Positions 1-7,485 of a stretch of 64,000 bases of DNA are shown here, in pieces (the stretch's first letter is position 1; the number at the start of each line of letters is the position of its first letter). The stretch spans positions 124,001 to 188,000 of the forward strand of contig JACQWR010000018.1 in the NCBI GenBank assembly GCA_016209105.1. Direction: 5' to 3'. This DNA is from Deltaproteobacteria bacterium (lineage in GTDB: Bacteria > Desulfobacterota > Syntrophia > Syntrophales > JACQWR01). Under the pieces are notes generated by a model. It was not told where the DNA came from. It was given only the letters and a program-made list of their open reading frames with translations, and made no database searches. The position numbers and the translations under genes were made by a program.

Positions 1-2
1 GG

Positions 3-38
3 ATGACCTCATTACCGGAGAAAGGGGACAAATCGTGA
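3..38 (+). CDS. Possible 3' end of trpG (partial)
   Basis: An open frame enters from the left edge and stops with TGA at 36-38, overlapping the GTG start of trpD by two bases. Stop-start overlap of this kind is common between trpG and trpD, so this may be the last codons of anthranilate synthase component II. Only about eleven codons are visible, they carry no motif, and another frame stops at 4-6, so the identity rests on gene order alone. Confidence 0.3.
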   Translation: MTSLPEKGDKS

Positions 39-1048
39 TTAGAGAAGCCATCGGCAGCGTAGTCGGCAAGGAAGACCTGAAGGAATCCACAATGATGGAG
101 GTCATGAACGAGGTAATGGACGGCACGGCGACGCCGGCACAGATCGCCGCCTTCATCACCGCCCTGCGCATCAAAGGCGAAACGGTGGAAGAGGTAACAG
201 GCGCGGCCCGCATTATGCGGCAGAAGGCCACCCGTGTGGATGCCCGTTCATCGGTTATTATAGACACCTGCGGGACTGGCGGAGATGGAATGAACACCTT
301 TAACATATCCACCACCGCCGCCTTTGTCGCGGCGGCTGCTAGTCTCACCGTGGCCAAGCACGGCAATCGCGCCGTATCAAGCGGCTGCGGGAGCGCCGAT
401 GTCCTGGAGGCCTTGGGAGTCAACATCAACGTGGAACCGGAAATCGTGGAGGAATGCATCCAGCAAATCGGCATCGGCTTCCTGTTCGCCCCCCGCCTGC
501 ACGGCGCCATGAAATACGCCATCGGCCCGCGCAAGGAAATCGGCATCAGGACAATCTTCAACATGCTGGGACCGCTGACCAATCCCGCCGGCGCCACCTC
601 CCAACTCATCGGCGTCTATGATCCGAGGCTCACCGAGATGTTTGCCGGCGTACTGAAGAACCTGGGCACAAAACGGGCATTCATCGTGCACGGCTCCGAC
701 GGGCTCGACGAGGCAACGGTGACGGGGGAAACGCGGGTCACCGAACTGAAGGACGGCCTCATCAACACCTACAACATTAACCCCGTTGATCTCTTCGGCG
801 AAACGTACGGACTGAAAGACTTGCTCGGCGGAAATGCGGCACGCAACGCGGAGATCACGAAAAAAGTCCTCACGAGCGGGGATGGGGCCTGCCGCAAAAT
901 CGTCATTCTGAATTCCGCGCTGGCCATCATGGCAGGGAATAAGGCCGACAATATCGGGGAGGGCATCAAGATCGCGACCGACTGCATTGATAGCGGCGCG
1001 GCAATGAAAAAACTCCAGGAGCTTGTGGAGATGACGAACGGTCGGTAG
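35..1048 (+). CDS. trpD: Anthranilate phosphoribosyltransferase TrpD
   Basis: Transfers phosphoribose from PRPP to anthranilate, the second committed step of tryptophan synthesis, in the cytoplasm. The 337-residue length is normal for the family. The PRPP-binding GTGGD motif lies at residues 80-84, followed by the conserved KHGNRAVSS segment near 107-115 and GPLTNPA near 180. The GTG start at 35 is supported by an AGGGG ribosome site at 23-27 and by the family-typical N-terminus IREAI. Its stop lies just before trpC, consistent with one trp operon (trpD-C-F-B-A). Confidence 0.97.
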   Translation: MIREAIGSVVGKEDLKESTMMEVMNEVMDGTATPAQIAAFITALRIKGETVEEVTGAARIMRQKATRVDARSSVIIDTCGTGGDGMNTFNISTTAAFVAAAASLTVAKHGNRAVSSGCGSADVLEALGVNINVEPEIVEECIQQIGIGFLFAPRLHGAMKYAIGPRKEIGIRTIFNMLGPLTNPAGATSQLIGVYDPRLTEMFAGVLKNLGTKRAFIVHGSDGLDEATVTGETRVTELKDGLINTYNINPVDLFGETYGLKDLLGGNAARNAEITKKVLTSGDGACRKIVILNSALAIMAGNKADNIGEGIKIATDCIDSGAAMKKLQELVEMTNGR

Positions 1049-1059
1049 TGTACGCGAAC

Positions 1060-1848
1060 ATGATGATACTGGATAAAATAGTTACGGCGAAAAAAGAGGA
1101 AGTTGCCCGCCTGAAATCGGAGGAGCCCCTTGCCGAGTTAAAGGAAATGCTCAGGGACATTCCTCAAGCACGTGATTTCAAAGGGATAATCAGTGCCCTG
1201 CCCTGCGCGGTTATCGCCGAGATCAAGGGGCGTTCGCCGTCCAAGGGCACCCTGAAAGAGAACCTCAATCCCTTCGGCATAGCACGACTCTACGAAGAGA
1301 ACGGCGCGGCGGCGATATCGGTCCTCACGGACGAAAAATTTTTCGCGGGCAACAGGGCCTATCTTTCCGGCATCCGGGAAACGGTTGCTCTGCCGCTCCT
1401 CAGGAAGGATTTCATCATAGACCCGTACCAGATCTACGAGACGCCGCTGATCGGCGGGGATGCCCTTCTTCTCATTGCGGGCATCTTGGAAACGGCGGAG
1501 CTGCGTGATTATATCGGATTGGCGCAATCTCTGGGACTCGCTCCCCTTGTGGAGGCACACACAGGAGAGGAACTGGAGAAAGCGGTTGCCGCCGGGGCCG
1601 AGATTATCGGAATAAATAACCGGGACTTGAAAACCTTTGCCGTCAATCTTAACACCACCATTGAACTGGCCCCGTTTGTCCCGCATGACAGGATCGTGGT
1701 CAGCGAAAGCGGCATCCATGCGAGGGCGGATATAGATTTACTGATGAAGGCCGGCATCCATGCCTTTCTGATCGGCGAGGCCCTGATGAAGGCCACGGAT
1801 ATTCCGGGCAAGCTGAAAGAATTCTTAGGGGTCAAGGAAGGGCATTGA
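1060..1848 (+). CDS. trpC: Indole-3-glycerol phosphate synthase TrpC
   Basis: Converts CdRP to indole-3-glycerol phosphate in tryptophan synthesis. It is a TIM-barrel protein of about 262 residues. Recognisable elements are the N-terminal MILDKIV, the catalytic AEIKGRSPSKG, the PLLRKDFIID strand, GINNRDLKTF and VSESGIH. The frame is open from a GTG at 1048 that overlaps the trpD stop. The ATG at 1060 or 1063 fits the family N-terminus better and is preferred here. It is a single-function protein, not fused to TrpF as in enterics. Confidence 0.96.
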   Translation: MMILDKIVTAKKEEVARLKSEEPLAELKEMLRDIPQARDFKGIISALPCAVIAEIKGRSPSKGTLKENLNPFGIARLYEENGAAAISVLTDEKFFAGNRAYLSGIRETVALPLLRKDFIIDPYQIYETPLIGGDALLLIAGILETAELRDYIGLAQSLGLAPLVEAHTGEELEKAVAAGAEIIGINNRDLKTFAVNLNTTIELAPFVPHDRIVVSESGIHARADIDLLMKAGIHAFLIGEALMKATDIPGKLKEFLGVKEGH

Positions 1849-2513
1849 CACAAATAAAAATCTGCGGCATGACAAATCAGGAAGACGCCTTGTTTGCCGC
1901 CTCTTCCGGCGTTGACGCCCTGGGTTTCATTTTTTACGAAAAGACCCCGCGCTTTGTCACGCCGGAAAAGGCCAAAGGGATCATTGCCGCACTTCCCGGC
2001 GAGGTAGCAAGAATCGGCGTCTTTGTGAACCATAGCTACGACGAGATTGAACGGATACGAACATTCTGCAATCTGGACATGATCCAGCTTCATGGCGATG
2101 AATCGCCGGAGTTTTGCCGCCGGTTTCCATCGTCAATGGTGATCCGGTCCTTTGCACTCCGCACGGAGGATGATCTCCGCCTGCTGGACGACTACCCCGG
2201 AACACCCATTCTGGCAGACTCCTATGCGCCCGGCCTCCGCGGCGGTACCGGCCGGATCGCGGACTGGAACCTGGCGCGTCGGGTGATGAAGACGCACCCC
2301 TTGATTCTTTCCGGCGGCCTCAGTCCGGACAACATCAGCGAAGCGCTGGCGGCCGTCTCGCCCGACGCCGTGGATATCAACAGTGGCGTGGAAACGGCCC
2401 CCGGGAAAAAGGATCCGGAGAAAATATGGGCAATAGTTGATTTGATACGCCGCAGCGAGGGAACGGCGGTGGCAAATGGAGAACGAATATTCCGCCTCAG
2501 TGCGCGCTTGTAA
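1845..2513 (+). CDS. trpF: Phosphoribosylanthranilate isomerase TrpF
   Basis: Performs the Amadori rearrangement of phosphoribosylanthranilate to CdRP. The N-terminal KICGMTNQEDA, GFIF, the LDMIQLHGDE strand and LSGGLSPDN near the phosphate-binding end identify it. Translation probably starts at TTG 1845, overlapping the trpC stop TGA and preceded by a strong AAGGAAGG site, which suggests translational coupling. The C-terminus (222 residues) runs about fifteen residues beyond the usual end. A dispersed repeat lies directly downstream and separates trpF from trpB. Confidence 0.95.
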   Translation: MTQIKICGMTNQEDALFAASSGVDALGFIFYEKTPRFVTPEKAKGIIAALPGEVARIGVFVNHSYDEIERIRTFCNLDMIQLHGDESPEFCRRFPSSMVIRSFALRTEDDLRLLDDYPGTPILADSYAPGLRGGTGRIADWNLARRVMKTHPLILSGGLSPDNISEALAAVSPDAVDINSGVETAPGKKDPEKIWAIVDLIRRSEGTAVANGERIFRLSARL

Positions 2514-2546
2514 TTCATCAGCAGTTTGCTGAAGAAGTCTTTTTTG

Positions 2547-2670
2547 CAGGCTGCTCAAAAATGGCCAGATGCAAGGCCCCCGAAATCCTGTACCATGAGG
2601 CGTACTGGTCCGTACGTCGAATGGCAAAGGATGAGGGAAACGCAGCAGATGGGGGTTTTTCAGCAGCCTG
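2547..2670. repeat. 124-bp dispersed repeat, copy 1 (MITE/REP-like)
   Basis: This sits in the trpF-trpB gap and closely resembles 55206-55329 over the same 124 bases. The ends are imperfect inverted repeats (CAGGCTGCTCAAAAA on the left, TTTTTCAGCAGCCTG on the right). A smaller inverted repeat with CGTAC/GTACG arms lies in the middle. Another end-like sequence, GTTTGCTGAAGAA, lies just to the left at 2524. No coding capacity is apparent. It looks like a non-autonomous, transposon-like element tolerated inside the operon. Confidence 0.8.
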
Positions 2671-2687
2671 TAAGGGAAGGGAATACC

Positions 2688-3878
2688 ATGCAAAAACTAC
2701 CCGACAATAAGGGACACTTCGGGATATTCGGCGGCCGATATGCAGCCGAAACGCTGATGCCCGCCCTCATCGAACTTGAGGCGGCTTACCGACAGGCGCA
2801 CAAGGATAAACGCTTCCAGAAGGAGTTTGCCGCCTATCTTAGAGAATACGCCGGTCGGGAAACCCCGCTTTTTTACGCCCGGCGTCTCACGGAAAAACTG
2901 GGAGGGGCAAAGATCTACCTCAAGCGCGAGGACCTGAACCACACGGGTTCCCACAAGATCAACAATACCCTGGGGCAGGCCCTCCTTGCCCGGCGCATGG
3001 GGAAAAAGAGGCTTATCGCGGAGACGGGCGCGGGACAGCACGGCGTCGCCACGGCCACCGTGGCCGCTCTTTTCGGCATGGAATGCCGGATATTCATGGG
3101 CGAGGAGGACATCCGGCGACAGGCCCCCAACGTTTTTCGCATGAAGATCCTTGGGGCTGAAGTCGTACCCGTAAGTTCCGGCACGGCCACCCTCAAGGAC
3201 GCGATGAACGAGGCCATGCGTCAATGGGTTTCGCGCGTCCGGGATACCTACTACGTCATCGGCACGACGGCGGGTCCCCATCCCTACCCGGTGATGGTGC
3301 GGAACTTTCAGAGCGTCATCGGACGGGAGACGAAAAAACAGATCAGGAAAATGGAAGGGCGCCTGCCGGATATGCTCATTGCCTGCATCGGCGGCGGCAG
3401 CAATGCCATGGGGATTTTTTATCCCTTCCGGAACGACCGGAACGTTGTCCTGATCGGCGTAGAGGCCGCCGGCAGGGGAATAACAACCGGTGAACATGCG
3501 GCAAGCATCTCCTCCGGCCGAGTCGGCGTGCTCCACGGGAACAAGACTTACCTGCTCCAGGACAAAAACGGCCAGATTCACGACGCCTATTCCATTGCCG
3601 CAGGATTGGACTATCCCGGCGTCGGCCCGGAGCACGGCTACCTTCACGATACGGGCAGGGCCCGGTACGTGGCCGTGAAAGACAGCGAGGCCGTTGATGC
3701 CTTTATGGCGCTTTCCCGGTGCGAGGGCATCATTCCCGCCCTGGAGAGCGCCCACGCCGTCGCCTATGCCATGAAGATCGCCCCCGCCCTGGACAAAAAG
3801 AAGATCATCATCATCAATCTCTCCGGCCGGGGGGACAAGGATGCGGAGGTGATCGTGAAGCGGGGAGAGGGAAAGTAA
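2688..3878 (+). CDS. trpB: Tryptophan synthase beta chain TrpB (TrpB1 type)
   Basis: Condenses indole with serine to make tryptophan using PLP, as part of the alpha2-beta2 complex. The PLP lysine is K90 in [15 protein letters not shown] and the phosphate-binding [10 protein letters not shown] also match. The frame is open further upstream, but the extension only translates the dispersed repeat. The ATG at 2688, behind AAGGGAAGGG, gives the usual 396 residues. trpA follows after two bases. A second, TrpB2-type gene lies at 19703-21064. Confidence 0.97.
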   Translation: MQKLPDNKGHFGIFGGRYAAETLMPALIELEAAYRQAHKDKRFQKEFAAYLREYAGRETPLFYARRLTEKLGGAKIYLKREDLNHTGSHKINNTLGQALLARRMGKKRLIAETGAGQHGVATATVAALFGMECRIFMGEEDIRRQAPNVFRMKILGAEVVPVSSGTATLKDAMNEAMRQWVSRVRDTYYVIGTTAGPHPYPVMVRNFQSVIGRETKKQIRKMEGRLPDMLIACIGGGSNAMGIFYPFRNDRNVVLIGVEAAGRGITTGEHAASISSGRVGVLHGNKTYLLQDKNGQIHDAYSIAAGLDYPGVGPEHGYLHDTGRARYVAVKDSEAVDAFMALSRCEGIIPALESAHAVAYAMKIAPALDKKKIIIINLSGRGDKDAEVIVKRGEGK

Positions 3879-3880
3879 CC

Positions 3881-4699
3881 ATGAAGAGGATCGAAGAAAC
3901 ATTCAGGGCGCTCAAGGTAAAAAAGGAAAAAGCCCTTATTGTTTATCTGACGGCGGGAGACCCCACTCTGCTGAAAACGGAGGAACTGATCCTCGGTCTT
4001 GATCGTGCGGGGGTGGATATCGTTGAGGTAGGCGTCCCCTTCTCCGACCCTACGGCCGATGGCCCGATCATTCAGGCGGCGGCAAAGCGCTCACTCGACG
4101 GCGGTGCCAACCTCCCCGACATCATCCGCATGATCAAACGGATACGGCGCGTATCGGAAATCCCCATTGTCCTCTTCGGCTATTACAACCCCATCTTCAT
4201 TTACGGGAACGAACAATTTGCCCGGAAAGCCAAAGAGGCCGGTGTGGACGGCATTCTCGTCGTTGACCTCCCGCCGGAGGAGTCTGCGGAACTGAGGCGA
4301 TACACAGACAAGGCAGGGATAGATTACATCTCTCTCATCGCACCCACGAGCGGCGGGAAGAGGATCGGGGAAATTGCCGGGAAGGCATCGGGCTTCCTCT
4401 ATTACATCTCCATTACCGGCGTGACGGGAACGGCAACGCCACAGGCGGAAAATGTCAGAACGGCCGTGGAACGAATCAGGAAATTAACCACCCTGCCCGT
4501 CGTTGTGGGGTTCGGCATCTCCACGCCCCGACAGGCGGCGGAAATAGCGCCCCACGCGGATGGAGTGGTAATCGGCAGCGCCTTCGTGCGGATGATAGCT
4601 GAAGCCGGCAACGCAAAAGACCTTGTCCCGGGAATCTGCAGATACGCCGCCGACATCAAACGAGCATTAAAACGACGCCAAACGCATGGAAATGGTTAA
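3881..4699 (+). CDS. trpA: Tryptophan synthase alpha chain TrpA
   Basis: Cleaves indole-3-glycerol phosphate to indole and glyceraldehyde 3-phosphate and channels indole to TrpB. Conserved features are LTAGDP, the catalytic region GVPFSDPTADGPIIQ, GVDGILVVDLPPEE, ITGVTG and VGFGIS. The ATG at 3881 gives a normal 272 residues. A longer open frame starting inside trpB is an artefact. The stop is only six bases from the next gene, a diadenylate cyclase, so the trp message may run on into it. Confidence 0.97.
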   Translation: MKRIEETFRALKVKKEKALIVYLTAGDPTLLKTEELILGLDRAGVDIVEVGVPFSDPTADGPIIQAAAKRSLDGGANLPDIIRMIKRIRRVSEIPIVLFGYYNPIFIYGNEQFARKAKEAGVDGILVVDLPPEESAELRRYTDKAGIDYISLIAPTSGGKRIGEIAGKASGFLYYISITGVTGTATPQAENVRTAVERIRKLTTLPVVVGFGISTPRQAAEIAPHADGVVIGSAFVRMIAEAGNAKDLVPGICRYAADIKRALKRRQTHGNG

Positions 4700-4705
4700 C
4701 AGCCT

Positions 4706-6175
4706 ATGATGGACAACATCTGGAACGTATTTTACAGCCTGCGGATTCAGGATATATTCGACATCGCGATCATCTCCGTGATGCTCTCCGTGCTCCTGGT
4801 CTGGTTCCGAGATCGGGCATCGCGGTTTGTTTTTGTGGGCATCAGCCTTCTCGGCATTGTCTACATCCTGGCCAGGTTTTTCCAGCTCTACCTCACCACG
4901 ATCGTCCTCCAGGGATTCTTCGCCATCCTCCTTTTTGTTCTGGTTGTCATCTTCCAGGAGGATCTGCGCAGATTTTTTGAGTACATTGCCAGCTGGGGGA
5001 TCATGAAAAAAAGCGCACCGTCGGCCACGGCCAATAAAGGGAGCGCGGAAATCATCGCCCGGACGGTGGCCAACCTGGCCCGCAGAAAAATCGGCGCGCT
5101 CATCGTCATTCAAGGAATCGAACCGCTGGATCGGCATTTGCGTGGGGGCAATGCGCTCGACGGCGCCCTCAGCCAGCCGCTCTTGGAAAGCATCTTCGAC
5201 CCCCATTCAGCGGGGCATGACGGCGCCGTCCTCATTGACGGAAACCGTGTAGTCCGTTTCGGGTGCCACCTTCCCCTTTCACCGGATGTGGGACAGTACA
5301 CCAACCTGGGACTGCGCCACACGGCGGCGCGGGGGCTCTCCGAACGCTCGGACGCCATCTGCATCGTCGTCTCCGAGGAACGGGGCACCATCTCTCTTGC
5401 CCGTGGCGAACATCTCGAAGAGATAGCGACGGCCGCCGGGTTGGAAACCGTACTGGAATCCTTTTACGCGCAAAAAAACCCCGCCAAAACAACCCATCCT
5501 TTTTACCGGTGGCTGAAGGAGAACACCCGGGAAAAGGTAGTTGCCATTCTTTTCGCCTGCGTGCTCTGGTTCATCTTCGGCTATCAGGGGGCATCAATAC
5601 GTCGTGATTTCGTCATACCCATCGAATACGTGAACCTGTCACCGCGGTGGTTCATTGAATCGCCCAGAGAAACGAAGGCCCGGATCATCCTATCGGGACC
5701 GTTCCAGGCCTTCCGACTCCTGGACCAGGCTACCCTCAAAGTGGCTCTGGATCTTTCGCAGGTCGAAAACGGCAAACAGGAGATCACCCTCACGCGGGAT
5801 ATGGTCAATGTCCCTTCCAACATCTCTCTCGTTGAAATAAAGCCAAGCCGAATCCGCATAACCGCTTCGCCGCTTGTTTCTATGCAACTGCCCGTGGAAG
5901 TCGTTACGGAAAACGTTCCCCCCCCGGGACTCGTGGTGCAGCGGATAACCGTATCTCCGCCGTTTATCCGAGTGCTGGCGCCTCGCACACTGCGGCAGAA
6001 CATAACCAGAATACGCACCGAGCCCATTGACCTGCGCTCCTTTAACGGAACGCGAACCATCTCGCCGAAGCTGGTGTTGCCGGCGGATGTGCAGTTCGAG
6101 ACACCGAGACCGCCTTCCGTCAGCGTAACGGTGAGGATGGGAAGAACGCCCTTCCGGCGCGGCACCCAGAACTGA
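4706..6175 (+). CDS. Membrane diadenylate cyclase (CdaA type) fused to YbbR domains
   Basis: Predicted to make the second messenger c-di-AMP from two ATP. Three hydrophobic segments span about residues 18-85, followed by a DisA_N cyclase domain of about 100-250 with the DGA motif at 172-174. The second signature motif reads RHT (204-206) instead of the usual RHR. VVSEERGTIS follows. After another membrane segment near 275-295 come YbbR-like repeats to residue 489. In Firmicutes the cyclase and its YbbR regulator CdaR are separate neighbouring genes; here they form one chain. It starts six bases after trpA and precedes corA. The family is clear, but activity is uncertain because of the motif change. 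Confidence 0.9.
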   Translation: MMDNIWNVFYSLRIQDIFDIAIISVMLSVLLVWFRDRASRFVFVGISLLGIVYILARFFQLYLTTIVLQGFFAILLFVLVVIFQEDLRRFFEYIASWGIMKKSAPSATANKGSAEIIARTVANLARRKIGALIVIQGIEPLDRHLRGGNALDGALSQPLLESIFDPHSAGHDGAVLIDGNRVVRFGCHLPLSPDVGQYTNLGLRHTAARGLSERSDAICIVVSEERGTISLARGEHLEEIATAAGLETVLESFYAQKNPAKTTHPFYRWLKENTREKVVAILFACVLWFIFGYQGASIRRDFVIPIEYVNLSPRWFIESPRETKARIILSGPFQAFRLLDQATLKVALDLSQVENGKQEITLTRDMVNVPSNISLVEIKPSRIRITASPLVSMQLPVEVVTENVPPPGLVVQRITVSPPFIRVLAPRTLRQNITRIRTEPIDLRSFNGTRTISPKLVLPADVQFETPRPPSVSVTVRMGRTPFRRGTQN

Positions 6176-6220
6176 TGCCCGCACCCGCGGGCAGGAAGTA
6201 GCATCTAAGAGGGAAAACCT

Positions 6221-7288
6221 ATGCCGGCCCCTTACAGAAAAAGATCGGGGAAAATCGGCCTGCCCCCCGGCTCTCTCATCCATATCGGGAAGAGATTAAG
6301 CGATAAAACGACGATCACGATCCTGGATTACAACGAATCCCGTCATGAAGAACGGGAGGCGGCGAATGTCTCAGACTGCGGCGTTGCGAGAGACGGACAA
6401 ACAGTACGATGGATCAACGTGGATGCCGTTCACGACATCCGGATCCTGGAGGAACTGGGCCCCCTCTTCGGACTGCATCCCCTCACCCTTGAGGATATTC
6501 TCAACACGGATCAGCGCCCCAAAATGGAAGACTTCGGCAATTATCTGTACATCGTCCTGAAGATGTTCGTGCCCACGGGCGGCAGGCCCGAGGAACCCAG
6601 TTCCGAACAAATCAGCATCGTCCTGGGAAAAGATTTCGTGATTTCCTTCCAGGAGAGGAAGAGCGACGTTTTCAATCCCCTCCGGGAGCGGATCAGGAGC
6701 AACAAGGGACGTATGGCGAGGATGGGCGCGGATTATCTTGCCTACGCAATCCTGGATACCGTTGTTGACAATTATTTTGCCATTCTTGAAAACAAAGAGG
6801 AAAACATGGATGCCCTGGAAGAGGCGCTGATAAAAACCCCTACCCCCGCGGCTATGCATGCCATTCAAAGCCTGAAACGCGAAATGATATACTTAAGAAA
6901 AGCCGTATGGCCGCTGAGGGAAACGATCAACAACCTGGAACGGTCCGAATCACCCCTGATCGGCCATGCCATCCGTCCGTACCTGAAAGACGTTTATGAC
7001 CATACCATCCAGGTGATCGATACCGTAGAAACGTTCCGGGATATGCTTTCGGGCATGCTGGATATCTATATGTCCAGCATCAGCAACAAGATGAACGAGA
7101 TTATGAAGGTGCTCACCATTATCGCGACCATATTCATTCCCCTTACCTTCATCGTGGGTCTCTACGGCATGAACTTCAAATACATGCCCGAGCTCGAATT
7201 ACGTTGGGGATACTTCGCCGTCTGGCTCGTCATGATCGCCGTCGTGATCTTCATGCTGTTCTACTTCAAAAGAAAAAAATGGCTCTGA
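6221..7288 (+). CDS. corA: CorA-family magnesium/cobalt transporter
   Basis: A pentameric inner-membrane channel that moves Mg2+ (or Co2+) inward. The 355-residue protein has a large cytosolic N-terminal domain, a long helix, then two C-terminal membrane helices separated by the selectivity motif YGMNF and an acidic loop (MPELELRWG). It ends in the basic tail KRKKWL. The ATG at 6221 follows GAGGGAAAA. It lies 45 bases after the cyclase gene, plausibly in the same transcript. The last 198 bases are duplicated almost exactly at 10060-10257. Confidence 0.95.
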   Translation: MPAPYRKRSGKIGLPPGSLIHIGKRLSDKTTITILDYNESRHEEREAANVSDCGVARDGQTVRWINVDAVHDIRILEELGPLFGLHPLTLEDILNTDQRPKMEDFGNYLYIVLKMFVPTGGRPEEPSSEQISIVLGKDFVISFQERKSDVFNPLRERIRSNKGRMARMGADYLAYAILDTVVDNYFAILENKEENMDALEEALIKTPTPAAMHAIQSLKREMIYLRKAVWPLRETINNLERSESPLIGHAIRPYLKDVYDHTIQVIDTVETFRDMLSGMLDIYMSSISNKMNEIMKVLTIIATIFIPLTFIVGLYGMNFKYMPELELRWGYFAVWLVMIAVVIFMLFYFKRKKWL

Positions 7289-7335
7289 CAGGCTGTTGAA
7301 AAAGTTATCAGGGGCATCTGGTTGATGCGTACTTC
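7091..7335. repeat. corA 3'-end direct repeat, resident copy
   Basis: The last 66 codons of corA plus about 45 bases beyond its stop are repeated at 10060-10310. The coding part differs at 8 of 198 positions. The part after the stop is less similar but still alignable (shared TTATCAGG and GGTTGATGCGT). The two copies bracket the WD40-caspase gene as direct repeats. Confidence 0.9.
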
Positions 7336-7406
7336 CTGAAAGAGAGCTTCAAGTTATTTTAGCAGATATGCCGCCTTTCAAGGGGTTGTTAATGGTCAGC
7401 ATTACA

Positions 7407-7435
7407 TTGACTTGGCGGGTAGCTTGCCTTATACC
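7407..7435 (+). promoter_or_regulatory. Sigma-70-like promoter of the WD40-caspase gene
   Basis: TTGACT at 7407-7412 and TATACC at 7430-7435 are separated by exactly 17 bases, close to the sigma-70 consensus. The site lies about 50 bases before the ATG at 7486, which has its own GGGAGG ribosome site. The gene therefore appears to be transcribed independently of corA. Confidence 0.6.
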
Positions 7436-7485
7436 TTAACTCCGGAAAATGAAGATTCTGCATTCTTCTTCACGGGAGGTTTGAA

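Noticed and set aside
2526-2687. N-terminal extension of trpB
   Set aside because: The codons translate the 124-bp dispersed repeat. The ATG at 2688 with a ribosome site gives the normal TrpB length.
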